Shown here: positions 26,146 to 34,643 of the stretch, in pieces
Layout of the letters: each line of letters begins with the position of its first letter
Position numbering within the stretch: position 1 is the stretch's first letter
From: an uncultured Methylococcaceae bacterium
GTDB lineage: Bacteria > Pseudomonadota > Gammaproteobacteria > Methylococcales > Methylomonadaceae
DNA length: 36,683 bases
Direction: 5' to 3'
Assembly: GCA_903910205.1 (NCBI GenBank)
Contig: CAIVYW010000200.1
Coordinates: 1 to 36,683 of the forward strand
Translations under genes and position numbers: made by a program
Notes under the pieces: model-generated
The model's database searches: none
Seen by the model: the letters and a program-made list of their open reading frames with translations, nothing else
What the model was told of the DNA's origin: nothing

Positions 26146-27942
26146 TTACCTAACCCATCTTTTAATAACTTGAGCGACTAATTTCGGATCGTTATCAACA
26201 ACCCGCTGTAAATATTCTAAACGTGCTTCATAGCTATGAGGCACGTCAATTAACAATAAATCATCCATATGAGTAGGTAACATTTCTGAATCTTGTCGCG
26301 CCAAACCAGGAACAGGAGTCGCCTCAGGAAGCGCTAAAGGATCTTTGTTATTAGCATCATTTTCAGCGACTGCAATCAAGGCTTGCTCCTTTAAAGCTTC
26401 GATCTCTTGTTCCAGTAAAACGGTACCTGCAAGACTACGCATTACGGGACGAAGTACAAAAAATATGAGCAGAATGACCGTTAGCCCTGCCGCAACTTTC
26501 TTCATTATTTCAAGAAACCAGCCTTGTTGCCACAGAGGAATTTCAGGCAAAGCTTCTAGTGCATCAGGTATTTTAAAAGCTACATTATTGACCGTCACTT
26601 GATCACCCCTAGCACCGTCAAAGCCTACCGCTTGCTTTACTAAATCAGTAAAGCGATTGATGTCTTCGGGTTTATAGGGTTCTTGGCCTATCTTACCATC
26701 CTCTTGTATTTTATGTCTGTCATCAACCACTACGGCAACCGAGAGCCTTCGTAATACGCCAGTCGCCAGTCGTGTACGAGTGATGGTTTTATCAAGCTCA
26801 AAGTTTCGCGTAGCGTTTTTTGAACTTGAGCCTGTATCGCCTGTGTTTGCTGTATTTGCAGTACTTGGGGTGTTCGGTGTATTGATGGGATTCGCAGGCG
26901 TTGGTGTAGCAGGTGTAGCCGACAGATCGGGAGCCGCGCCTGCGGCTGTTGGTTGATTTGATAACGCACCTGGAACGCCTTGAATAGGGTTATTAGCGTT
27001 TTTTTCTTCGGATGTTTGTTCACTTCTTAAAACCGATGACTGTGGATTAAACATTTCTTGGGTTTTATCGGTTTCTGTAAAATCTACATCAGCGGAGACT
27101 TGTACACGCATACCATCGCCCACCAACGGTGACAAAATATTGCCGATACTTTCCATTAAATGCTCTTCAACATTCTTTTTGTACTCAAATTGTTTTGAGG
27201 TTAAATAACTAGTCGATGAAGAATCATTGCTATTTAACAGCCGGCCTTTTTGATCAACGACGGTGACTTGCTCGGCCTCTAACTGAGGCACACTAGAAGC
27301 GACTAAATGAATAATCGATTCAATTTGACCTTTATCTAATATTCGTCCTTGATATAAACCAATAACAACAGAGGCGCTGGGTTTTTTTCGATCGCGAACA
27401 AATACAGATTGCGGTGGAATAGCCAATAGCACTCTAGCCGTTTTCACACTTTGTATCGACATAATAGTTTGTGCGATCTCACCCTCCAATGCTCGTTGAA
27501 AACGGATCATTTCAACACTTTTACTGGAACCAAAACCAGGATCCTTATCCAGCAATTCATAGCCTATACTATTACTTTTTGGTAATCCTAAGCCTGCCAA
27601 TTTGAGTTTTACCTCATTAACTTGATCGGTAGGAACCATAATGGCACCAGAACCCGCTTCAACTTTATACTTAATACCCTGAGTATTAAGGATGGCAATC
27701 ACTTCTGTAATATCACTTTCACCAATTTCTGAGAACAATCTTCCATACGAAGGTACTTGAGACCACATAACAATGGCAATACCAATCGCAACGCTAAGAG
27801 CCAACCCCAGCATTAATCCAAGTTGACGTCCCATCGTTAACTCAGATAAGCCTTTCATAGCGGGGTGAACATCACTCTTTGCTACTAAAGTCTGCTGTAT
27901 GCCTGTTGTTGGCACTAAATCATTACTGTTTTGTTCGCTCAT
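26146..27942 (-). CDS. fliF: Flagellar MS-ring protein FliF
   Basis: FliF forms the membrane ring on which the basal body is built. The 598-residue protein has two transmembrane segments (about 40-60, LGLALSVAIGIAIVMWSQVP, and about 475-498, VAAGLTVILLIFFVLRPVMR) around the periplasmic ring-building domains (YELLDKDPGFGSSKSVEMIR, LEGEIAQTIMSIQSVKTARV). A Pro/Thr/Asn-rich linker lies near 335-375. The C-terminal tail (PHSYEARLEYLQRVVDNDPK, LVAQVIKRWV) binds FliG. Starts 79 bp after the fliE stop. Confidence 0.97.
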   Translation of the reverse strand: MSEQNSNDLVPTTGIQQTLVAKSDVHPAMKGLSELTMGRQLGLMLGLALSVAIGIAIVMWSQVPSYGRLFSEIGESDITEVIAILNTQGIKYKVEAGSGAIMVPTDQVNEVKLKLAGLGLPKSNSIGYELLDKDPGFGSSKSVEMIRFQRALEGEIAQTIMSIQSVKTARVLLAIPPQSVFVRDRKKPSASVVIGLYQGRILDKGQIESIIHLVASSVPQLEAEQVTVVDQKGRLLNSNDSSSTSYLTSKQFEYKKNVEEHLMESIGNILSPLVGDGMRVQVSADVDFTETDKTQEMFNPQSSVLRSEQTSEEKNANNPIQGVPGALSNQPTAAGAAPDLSATPATPTPANPINTPNTPSTANTANTGDTGSSSKNATRNFELDKTITRTRLATGVLRRLSVAVVVDDRHKIQEDGKIGQEPYKPEDINRFTDLVKQAVGFDGARGDQVTVNNVAFKIPDALEALPEIPLWQQGWFLEIMKKVAAGLTVILLIFFVLRPVMRSLAGTVLLEQEIEALKEQALIAVAENDANNKDPLALPEATPVPGLARQDSEMLPTHMDDLLLIDVPHSYEARLEYLQRVVDNDPKLVAQVIKRWVR

Positions 27943-28021
27943 TTTTAATCACAATATTTAAGGTCTATCCTTTGACTAATTTTCCTAGAGCTGACCTATA
28001 ACTCAAAAGAGTAATGTTTAG

Positions 28022-28333
28022 CTACATAGGCATATTCATAACATCTTTATAAGCTTCAACTAATTTGTTTCTAACTTGTAACGTCGCTTGAAAAGAAACA
28101 CTAGATTTTTGTTGAGCCACCATAACATCCGTTAAGCTGACGTTTGCGGCCCCTGTTTCAAAGGCTGCCGCCATTTTTCCGGCGTGCTGTTCAGTGTTAT
28201 TAACAGCTGCTATTGACCGTTGTAATAAAGCAGAGAAATCTGAATTGCCAGTAGGTGCCTGTATAGGGGCACTGGCTTGTAGAGACATTGCTCGCATTTG
28301 TGCTAGCACTTGATTTACATTCATATCACTCAT
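28022..28333 (-). CDS. fliE: Flagellar hook-basal body protein FliE
   Basis: FliE joins the MS ring to the rod and is the first rod protein exported. The 103 residues have the family features NSDFSALLQRSIAAVNNTEQ and the C-terminal LTDVMVAQQKSSVSFQATLQ followed by VRNKLVEAYKDVMNMPM. It heads the fliEFGHIJ operon and has a sigma-54 promoter 39-54 bp upstream of its ATG. Confidence 0.95.
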   Translation of the reverse strand: MSDMNVNQVLAQMRAMSLQASAPIQAPTGNSDFSALLQRSIAAVNNTEQHAGKMAAAFETGAANVSLTDVMVAQQKSSVSFQATLQVRNKLVEAYKDVMNMPM

Positions 28334-28371
28334 CTGGATTCCTTGGTTTCCCTAAACTTTCCATAACTATA

Positions 28372-28387
28372 AGCATTATTAATGCCA
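28372..28387 (-). promoter_or_regulatory. Sigma-54 promoter of the fliE operon
   Basis: On the minus strand, TGGCATTAATAATGCT has the exact GG-N10-GC spacing of the -24/-12 promoter and nearly equals the flgA promoter. The -24 half also pairs with TGGCATT at 28393-28399 on the other strand, forming a small palindrome around TATTT. Confidence 0.8.
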
Positions 28388-28547
28388 TATTTTGGCATTG
28401 TTCAATAAAACCTATCGAAACTATTATTTAAGCACCCCCCAACCCCATATAATCGCTTTTTAGACAAATGACTACTGTCAAAAATATGACCTACTGTACA
28501 TGCGCAGCTCTCACAAAGGACGAATTTGAAAAAGTTTTCCTCCTAAT

Positions 28548-28698
28548 AGTTACCAACGTAAGACCAGACAAAGCAATAGTGTAAGCTTTTTGCGTGACAC
28601 AGGGCGTCACTGCCCACAGTTAAGCGAAAACAGTTTGTGTGGAGTGCAATAGCTTCAGCTCAGAGTTTTAAAACAGCTGAAGCTGTTTTACTCCAAGC
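28548..28698. repeat. Truncated relative of element A (element F)
   Basis: The left end AGTTACCAACGTAAGACCAG and the following bases match element A's left end. CACTGCCCACAGTTAAG (near 28609) is also shared. The central AGCTTCAGCT / AGCTGAAGCT stem-loop is present in the opposite orientation to that in element A. The right end and any target duplication have been lost. It lies between fleQ and the fliE promoter, about 160 bp upstream of the latter. Confidence 0.7.
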
Positions 28699-28803
28699 CC
28701 ATAGATTAATTAAGTTAATGCAGTTATGTAGAGTGGCTCAGCTGCACGCACCCATCGTTGATACCGGATGCGCGTTACTTATTTACTTATCTGGCCTATT
28801 GCT

Positions 28804-30336
28804 TTATTTTTGAACATCTATTTTGCGTAATTTCTCTACTAATGTGGTACGCCTCATATTCAAGCGCTTTGCAGCATGAGCAACAACACCATTACACTCT
28901 TGCAAGGCTTGACGTATTAAATCGCCTTCCATCATCGTTAAGTATTCCTTTAAATCTAGACCCTGCTCAGGTAACTGAGCTAAGCCAGTAGATATTGACA
29001 CCATAGCATCATTAATCAGCGAGTCATTAGAGACATCAACACTGTCAATATCAAAAATATTTGTCGCCATTTCTATGTTATCGGGTAACTTATAGTCTTT
29101 GAATTTTTCAGGTAGATTCATTACGTCAACATAACCATTAGGATAAAGTATACTCATTCTCTCAATTAAATTAGCCAACTCCCTAACATTACCTGGCCAA
29201 TCATGTTGCATGAGAACAGCCAATGACGCCTTAGTAAACTTTACACCACAACGATTATTTGCCTCCAAACAAGCTGCGATTTCATGAACTAACAAAGGTA
29301 TATCTTCAGTTCTATCTCTTAAAGGAGGTACTTCAATAGGAAATACATTAAGTCGATAAAACAAATCTTCTCTAAACCGGCTCTCTTTAATCTCTTCTGC
29401 TAGATGTCTATGTGTAGCAGCAATAATCCTGACATCACAACAAATCGTTTTGTTACTACCTACACGCTCAAATGTACGCTCTTGCAAAACGCGTAATAAC
29501 TTAACTTGCATAGCCATCGGCATATCACCGATTTCGTCCAGAAAAAGAGTCCCTCCTTCTGCCATTTCAAAACGTCCTTGTCTAGTGCTTAATGCTCCCG
29601 TAAAGGCACCTTTTTCATGTCCAAATAATTCACTCTCTAGTAACTCACTTGGAATAGCACCGCAATTAATAGGCACAAATAATTTTGATTGCCGCAAAGA
29701 AGCGTCATGCAGAGCTCTAGCAATAAGTTCTTTGCCGGTTCCTGATTCACCTAAAATTAAAACCGTCGCATCTGATTCAGCAACTTGAACAATAGCTTGT
29801 CGAATATTAATAATAAGCTGGCTATTGCCCTTTAATCGATCCAGCGCGTAGAAACGGCGATCATAGCCGCGACGATCTATAGCACTACGTTGAACAGCGA
29901 GGGATTGACGCGTATTTTTAGACGCATAATAAAAGGAGTCCATCTTGGTGACTATCGGCTTTAACTCAGCATAGGTAAAAGGCCACTCCAAGACTTGAAA
30001 ACTATCTTTATGAAGAGAATCTTTGATTCTCGTCTCATTTATGATGAGCTGACATTGGCTATTTTTATCACTGCCTTTGTCAACAACAAGAATAATGGCA
30101 ATATTGCCGGCAGCATTATTAACAATATCAGTAATAATCTTGTCTTTTTGATTAAGTCCCTGACCTAAAAAAATACCGAAGAACTGATCTAGTTTTCCGA
30201 CTAAATTCTCATAACTTGATGAATCTGCGGTTTCTACTCGATACTCCATAAAACGAAGGATAGCTTCCAGTTGTAAAGAGCTTGTTTTGTTATCATCAAC
30301 GATTAAGATGCACGGCAACGCCATATTGTTACTCAT
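28804..30336 (-). CDS. fleQ: FleQ/FlrA-type sigma-54 flagellar master regulator
   Basis: An enhancer-binding protein that activates sigma-54 promoters of flagellar genes. Domains in order in 510 residues: a degenerate receiver-like N-terminus (about 8-125, ILIVDDNKTSS), an AAA+ domain (about 165-395), and a C-terminal Fis-type helix-turn-helix (about 465-508, VVAHAAKRLNMRRTTLVEKL). The AAA+ domain has Walker A GESGTGKE (196-203), the sigma-54 contact loop GAFTGA (243-248) and Walker B GGTLFLDEIG (261-270). The usual phosphoacceptor Asp region reads FFGIFLGQGL, without an Asp, as in FleQ proteins that work without a kinase and bind c-di-GMP. Three sigma-54 promoters in this window are likely targets. 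The gene sits between fliE and fliK. Confidence 0.93.
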   Translation of the reverse strand: MSNNMALPCILIVDDNKTSSLQLEAILRFMEYRVETADSSSYENLVGKLDQFFGIFLGQGLNQKDKIITDIVNNAAGNIAIILVVDKGSDKNSQCQLIINETRIKDSLHKDSFQVLEWPFTYAELKPIVTKMDSFYYASKNTRQSLAVQRSAIDRRGYDRRFYALDRLKGNSQLIINIRQAIVQVAESDATVLILGESGTGKELIARALHDASLRQSKLFVPINCGAIPSELLESELFGHEKGAFTGALSTRQGRFEMAEGGTLFLDEIGDMPMAMQVKLLRVLQERTFERVGSNKTICCDVRIIAATHRHLAEEIKESRFREDLFYRLNVFPIEVPPLRDRTEDIPLLVHEIAACLEANNRCGVKFTKASLAVLMQHDWPGNVRELANLIERMSILYPNGYVDVMNLPEKFKDYKLPDNIEMATNIFDIDSVDVSNDSLINDAMVSISTGLAQLPEQGLDLKEYLTMMEGDLIRQALQECNGVVAHAAKRLNMRRTTLVEKLRKIDVQK

Positions 30337-30628
30337 TACTAAAATACTGGTTAGATCAATCTGACAACTGATTATGGGGTTATAGTTAATGCATGCTTTT
30401 CTAAGCGCTTTTTTTTCTTGTCAAAACAAGTGGATCTTTATCAATAAAGGTCTGTTAAGTACATTTCAATGCTTAAAGTTAATCTGTGAGTAAGCCCATT
30501 ATATTGTAAGCCCTCATTGACTCTGACACGTAGTTAAATTGATTGATAATTTACCAACCCCTTAATTAAAAGTCCGTTTTGACAACGTGTCATCGGTCTT
30601 AATGTACATAGTATTCAACACTAGAAGG
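30337..30628. promoter_or_regulatory. Upstream region of fleQ
   Basis: This 292-bp AT-rich gap carries the fleQ control region on the minus strand. A perfect TATAAT (plus-strand 30498-30503) stands about 160 bp upstream of the ATG, but without a convincing -35. A TTGACA (near 30417-30422) has no good -10 at normal spacing. No sigma-54 site was found, consistent with a regulator expressed from a housekeeping-type promoter. The exact start is undetermined. Confidence 0.35.
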
Positions 30629-30690
30629 CTGTTCGGAAATAGAAACCGTAGCGAGGAATCCAGCCTAGTGGATTTTCTATTCTTGGACAG
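30629..30690 (-). terminator. Large hairpin four bases after the fliK stop
   Basis: The outer arms CTGTTCGGAAATAGAAA (30629-30645) and TTCTATTCTTGGACAG (30675-30690) pair with a few mismatches, and an inner perfect stem AATCCA-GCCTAG-TGGATT (30657-30674) lies between. Placed directly after fliK, it may end transcription or protect the fliK mRNA. No strong U-run follows, so the terminator role is inferred. Confidence 0.45.
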
Positions 30691-30694
30691 TTTC

Positions 30695-32515
30695 CTAGGC
30701 ATAGACACTCAACAAGCCTTTATTAACAACGATGCGGTTAGCTGCTGCCTCTTCACTAAGTCCAGTAGCAACACCCTCTGTTCCTTGCTCTTGACGTTCT
30801 GGTGTTCTTGAAAAAGATTGGTAAGGTGATTGTGATTGACCTTGATCTGACGTGGTACTTTGTGAAATAGTAACATTCGTTAAATTGAGTTGCTGAGTAC
30901 CTAACATTTCACGTAACTTTGGAATAGACGCCTCAAGAGCCTCTTTAACCGCAGCATGTTGTGCGGTAAATTCTACAGATGCCTGATCTTGAGTAAGATC
31001 GATACGGACAGATATCGGACCAAGATGCTCAGGGTTCATTTTAATCTCTGCTGTAGAAAGTTCTTTGCTATTCATCCATATAATTTGATTGCCTAAATCT
31101 TTACTCCATTCAGGATGCGTTAACGGTTTCGTCAGCACTGGACTCTCAATTTTATTAGTGATAACGGGCTGTTGCGCTCCAGCTATATCCCTAGAAACAC
31201 CCGTTGCTAGTTGACCAGCATCTGACGTTGTTAGCAAATCTTTAATTGCCTGTGTTTTTTCAGAGCTTAATAGAGTGTCAAAGGATGGTAAATCAGATGC
31301 CTGTCCACTTTGAGCGGACTGATTAGGAGCTGCTTCTTTCTGTAGAGAATCACTAGCAACAACAGCTAAATCACTTGGAGGCATAGGCGCGGTATTATTT
31401 TGTGTCTCCGTTAACATTGTTGATGTTTTATCAGACGGGATATTAATCACTACTGGAGCATTTATAGTCATGACTGCACTCATGTTTTGTGCAATAGCCG
31501 TGGCATCAGGCATAATATCCGACATAGTGGGTATTGGCGCATCGTTTAACGTCGATGACGCAGTTGCTTTATCAGCTGGGATACTCATAGTGACCTGAGC
31601 GTTAGTTGTGATGACTGTACTCATGTTTTGTGCAACAGCTATGGCATCAGGCATAGTATTCGACGTGATTGGTTTTGACGCATCTTTTAACGTCGATGCT
31701 GCAACTGCTTTATCAGACTGGGCGCTGGTAGTAGCTTGAACATTAGCGGCCATCACCTCAGACATAGTATTTGACGTAATTGGTTTTGACGCATCTTTTA
31801 ACGTCGATACTGCAACTGCTTTATCAGACTGGGCGCTGGTAGTAGCTTGAACATTAGCGGCCATCACCTCAGGCATAGTATTCGACGTGATTGGTTTTGA
31901 CGCATCTTTTAACGTCGATGCTGCAACTGTTTTATCAGATTGGGTGCTGGTGGTAGCTTGAACATTAGCGGCCATCACCTCAGGCATAGTATTCGACGTG
32001 ATTGGTTTTGACGCATCTTTTAACGTCGATGCTGCAACTACTTTATCAGACTGGGCGCTGGTAGTGGCTTGAGCATGAGTCTCCATCGCTGCACTCATAT
32101 TTTGTGCAATAGTGATAGCGTCAGGTGCGCTACTGACTAACGCTGATTTCTCTCCAGCAGTTAAGGCCTGTAATTTAGATTGAAGATCCAGATTCTTACC
32201 AGCGACAAGTGCTGTGTTTTGTTGATAGCTTGTCGACGCTTTGTTAATCAACAGCTTAGAAAAAATGTCCTCGCCACTTTTACTTTGCGACACGCCATCT
32301 ATATTTTTCGCTGTATCATTAGGCAAAGATGGGGAGGTACTTTTTACTGATTGAGGTGAGCTTGTCTCTGGGCTGGTCTTATTTAACAAATCCACTTGCC
32401 CAGCTAATCTAGTAGAGAACGAATCAGGAGCTGCGCCATTTTCAGGTAAAGAAGTCTCCCCTCCTTTAGAAGACCCATTCACTGACGACGATAAACTCAC
32501 ACCTTCAATATTCAT
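30695..32515 (-). CDS. fliK: Flagellar hook-length control protein FliK with tandem repeats
   Basis: FliK is secreted as a ruler and switches export from hook to filament subunits. The C-terminal domain (about residues 455-560) has LTHPEWSKDLGNQIIWMNSK, STAEIKMNPEHLGPISVRID and FTAQHAAVKEALEASIPKLR, the conserved Flg_hook region that contacts FlhB. The preceding ~430 residues are Ser/Thr/Ala-rich and repetitive, including nearly identical 37-residue units (SDKAVAASTLKDASKPITSN). At 606 residues it is longer than E. coli FliK (375). It is transcribed away from fliM; in related polar systems fliK is usually in line with fliLMNOPQR. Confidence 0.92.
   Translation of the reverse strand: MNIEGVSLSSSVNGSSKGGETSLPENGAAPDSFSTRLAGQVDLLNKTSPETSSPQSVKSTSPSLPNDTAKNIDGVSQSKSGEDIFSKLLINKASTSYQQNTALVAGKNLDLQSKLQALTAGEKSALVSSAPDAITIAQNMSAAMETHAQATTSAQSDKVVAASTLKDASKPITSNTMPEVMAANVQATTSTQSDKTVAASTLKDASKPITSNTMPEVMAANVQATTSAQSDKAVAVSTLKDASKPITSNTMSEVMAANVQATTSAQSDKAVAASTLKDASKPITSNTMPDAIAVAQNMSTVITTNAQVTMSIPADKATASSTLNDAPIPTMSDIMPDATAIAQNMSAVMTINAPVVINIPSDKTSTMLTETQNNTAPMPPSDLAVVASDSLQKEAAPNQSAQSGQASDLPSFDTLLSSEKTQAIKDLLTTSDAGQLATGVSRDIAGAQQPVITNKIESPVLTKPLTHPEWSKDLGNQIIWMNSKELSTAEIKMNPEHLGPISVRIDLTQDQASVEFTAQHAAVKEALEASIPKLREMLGTQQLNLTNVTISQSTTSDQGQSQSPYQSFSRTPERQEQGTEGVATGLSEEAAANRIVVNKGLLSVYA
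31650..32070 (-). repeat. Four 111-bp tandem repeats in fliK
   Basis: Near-identical units begin at 31650, 31761, 31872 and 31983 (the last is complete to about 32070). Each encodes 37 residues of the type ASTLKDASKPITSNTMPEVM. More diverged relatives flank the array on both sides. The exact 111-bp period keeps the frame, so copy number can change without breaking the gene. Confidence 0.9.
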
Positions 32516-32783
32516 AATTAACTCTCTTTTCTGCCTGATTTAAGGTACATATTCCATTTAACCTAAAAGGTACTACCGATCATGTGAATGCTTATTGTTT
32601 TATATTAAATATATAACCCCGTCAATATTTTTAGTGAAACATTGATCTAACTCTTGTTATGCTAGTACCAGATATTTGATAGTCCTTACCAACTATCAAC
32701 TAATGAAGACACAAACAAAAACCCGGCTTTAAGCTACTGGATTAAATAGCTATTTTTTTACTTTATTTGTAACGCGACAACAT
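32516..32783. promoter_or_regulatory. Divergent control region between fliK and fliM
   Basis: This 268-bp AT-rich gap separates two outward-reading genes, so it must hold at least the fliM promoter. I found no GG-N10-GC sigma-54 site on either strand and no clear sigma-28 site, unlike the regions before flgA, flgB and fliE. There is no fliL gene here. The fliM ATG also lacks a clear ribosome-binding site. Confidence 0.4.
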
Positions 32784-33767
32784 ATGAGTGACTTACTTTT
32801 ACAGGAAGAAATTGACGCTCTGCTAAGAGGTGTTGATGACGGTGATTTTGAAATAGGGGCAGATGACTTCCACGATAAAGGTATCGCTAAAGATTACGAC
32901 TTTAGTAGTCAAGACAGAATTGTCCGTCGGCGTATTCCAACACTTGAGATGATTAATGAACGCTTCTCTAAATATTTACGCGCCTCCTTATTCAAGTTTC
33001 TACATCGTTCGCCAGAAATATTTTTATCAGGCATACAAATTAAGAAGTTCGGTGAATACACCGATGGTCTAAGAATCCCTATCAATTTAAATATTATTCG
33101 CTTTTCTCCGTTAAGAGGCCGAGCCCTAATAGTCATAGAGCCTAATTTGATTTTTACAACGGTCGATAATTTTTTTGGTGGTGGAATCCACGCCTATAAA
33201 AGTAATCCAGAAACAAGAGAATTCACACTAACTGAAATGCGCGTCATTCAAATTCTTATCGATATGATTTTTAGCAATCTTAAAGAGGCTTGGGAACCTA
33301 TTATGGAGCTCAACTTTGAATACCTCAGCTCAGAAATAAATCCAAGTTTTGCTAGTATTGCCGGAACTGAAGAAATTGTCATGATTTCTTCTGTTAATAT
33401 TCTACTAGAAGGCGGTTCAGGCAACATAGATATTGTCATGCCCTACTCTATGGTTGAACCTATCAGAGCTTTATTGGTGACTATTGACGATGACAGTCAT
33501 CAACATGATCTTCAATGGAGAATTGCCTTACGTAACGTAGTGTTAGACGCAGGAGTCGACATAAATAGTATTCTTGTTGAGAAAACGCTGTCCATAAAAA
33601 AAGTATTGCAGTTAAAAGTAGGTGATGTTATACCAGTTGACCTACCAAAAACAGTGCAAATTATGGCAGAAGGAATCCCTATTTTTTCAGGTAAGGCTTG
33701 CTCATCTGAAGGTTATTATGCAGTACAGATCATTGATCAGTTAAAACAAAACCATATGAAATCATAG
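32784..33767 (+). CDS. fliM: Flagellar motor switch protein FliM
   Basis: FliM is the C-ring subunit that binds CheY-P and switches rotation. The N-terminal CheY-binding peptide is present: LLLQEEIDALLRGVDDGD. The middle CheC-like domain follows (LEMINERFSKYLRASLFKFL, FGEYTDGLRIPINLNIIRFS). The C-terminal FliN-like domain ends the protein (LSIKKVLQLKVGDVIPVDLP). 327 residues, normal. First gene of the fliMNOPQR-flhB run; fliL is missing upstream. Confidence 0.96.
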   Translation: MSDLLLQEEIDALLRGVDDGDFEIGADDFHDKGIAKDYDFSSQDRIVRRRIPTLEMINERFSKYLRASLFKFLHRSPEIFLSGIQIKKFGEYTDGLRIPINLNIIRFSPLRGRALIVIEPNLIFTTVDNFFGGGIHAYKSNPETREFTLTEMRVIQILIDMIFSNLKEAWEPIMELNFEYLSSEINPSFASIAGTEEIVMISSVNILLEGGSGNIDIVMPYSMVEPIRALLVTIDDDSHQHDLQWRIALRNVVLDAGVDINSILVEKTLSIKKVLQLKVGDVIPVDLPKTVQIMAEGIPIFSGKACSSEGYYAVQIIDQLKQNHMKS

Positions 33768-33810
33768 CAACGGCTTATGGTTTAACTATAACGAAATGTA
33801 GGATTAAAAA

Positions 33811-34176
33811 ATGAGCGAAGAACCTATTGTAAATATTGATGAAATTAAAGCGACAGCCTTTGAAGATATTGATATAACTAATGAGCAGTCATCGTCATCA
33901 GAATCATTAAATGACGAACTTAACTTAGATGTTATTTTAGATGTACCCGTGACGCTTTCTATGGAAATTGGTCGAACACAAATTAATATCAGAAACCTTT
34001 TACAGCTAAATCAAGGATCTGTTGTTGAACTTGACCGTTTTGCTGGAGAACCTTTAGATATTTTAGTCAATGGCACCCTAATTGCTCACGGTGAAGTTGT
34101 TGTTATTAATGATAAATTTGGCATTCGTTTAACTGATGTCATCAGTCTATCTGAACGCGTTAAAAGACTTACCTAA
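33811..34176 (+). CDS. fliN: Flagellar motor switch protein FliN
   Basis: FliN is the lower C-ring subunit. The 121 residues have an acidic N-terminus and the conserved SpoA domain: VILDVPVTLSMEIGRTQINI, LLQLNQGSVVELDRFAGEPL, VNGTLIAHGEVVVINDKFGI. TAGGA lies eight to ten bases before the ATG. Its TAA overlaps the fliO start as TAATG. Confidence 0.97.
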   Translation: MSEEPIVNIDEIKATAFEDIDITNEQSSSSESLNDELNLDVILDVPVTLSMEIGRTQINIRNLLQLNQGSVVELDRFAGEPLDILVNGTLIAHGEVVVINDKFGIRLTDVISLSERVKRLT

Positions 34177-34643
34177 TGCAAACTCACATAAAACAGCGCT
34201 GGCTTAGTCTTATATTTTTATACCTATCGTTTAACACCGGAATCTCTGAGGCTGATGTTCAAAAACAAACGGCAAAAACTATTACATCTACCGATATTAG
34301 CGTATGGGGCATCGGCTTAGTCATCGTCTTAAGTATTTTTTTTGTTTGTGTTTGGGCATTACGTAAACTAAACGCCTCGACTGCAAATAACGCAGAAAAA
34401 ATGCGTGTTGTTGGAGGTATTCCCTTAGGATTACGTGAAAAAGTTATCTTACTACAAGTAGGTAAGAAACAACTTATTCTTGGCATAACACCTGGGCGCA
34501 TTGAAACTTTACACGTTTTAGAGGGCGATGATTGCCTTATTAAAGAACCCACAATGACAACAGAAACAGCCAACAGTTTTGCGCAAAAATTACTACAGGC
34601 AATAAGCGCTAGGTCTGAATATAATCGAAACGAGCCATCCTAA
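34176..34643 (+). CDS. fliO: Flagellar biosynthesis protein FliO
   Basis: A membrane protein that helps FliP assemble in the export gate. The 155 residues include a signal-like N-terminal segment ([17 protein letters not shown]) and one transmembrane helix (about 43-62, [20 protein letters not shown]). A cytoplasmic SpoA-like part follows ([37 protein letters not shown]). It is coupled to fliN and fliP by TAATG overlaps on both sides. Confidence 0.92.
   Translation: MQTHIKQRWLSLIFLYLSFNTGISEADVQKQTAKTITSTDISVWGIGLVIVLSIFFVCVWALRKLNASTANNAEKMRVVGGIPLGLREKVILLQVGKKQLILGITPGRIETLHVLEGDDCLIKEPTMTTETANSFAQKLLQAISARSEYNRNEPS

Noticed and set aside
28758-28991. Plus-strand open frame at the 3' end of fleQ
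   Set aside because: It overlaps the well-supported FleQ helix-turn-helix coding sequence in antisense and shows no independent coding evidence.
31650-32070. CRISPR-like array suggested by regular spacing
   Set aside because: The 111-bp units are contiguous and coding in frame with fliK, without unique spacers or cas genes.
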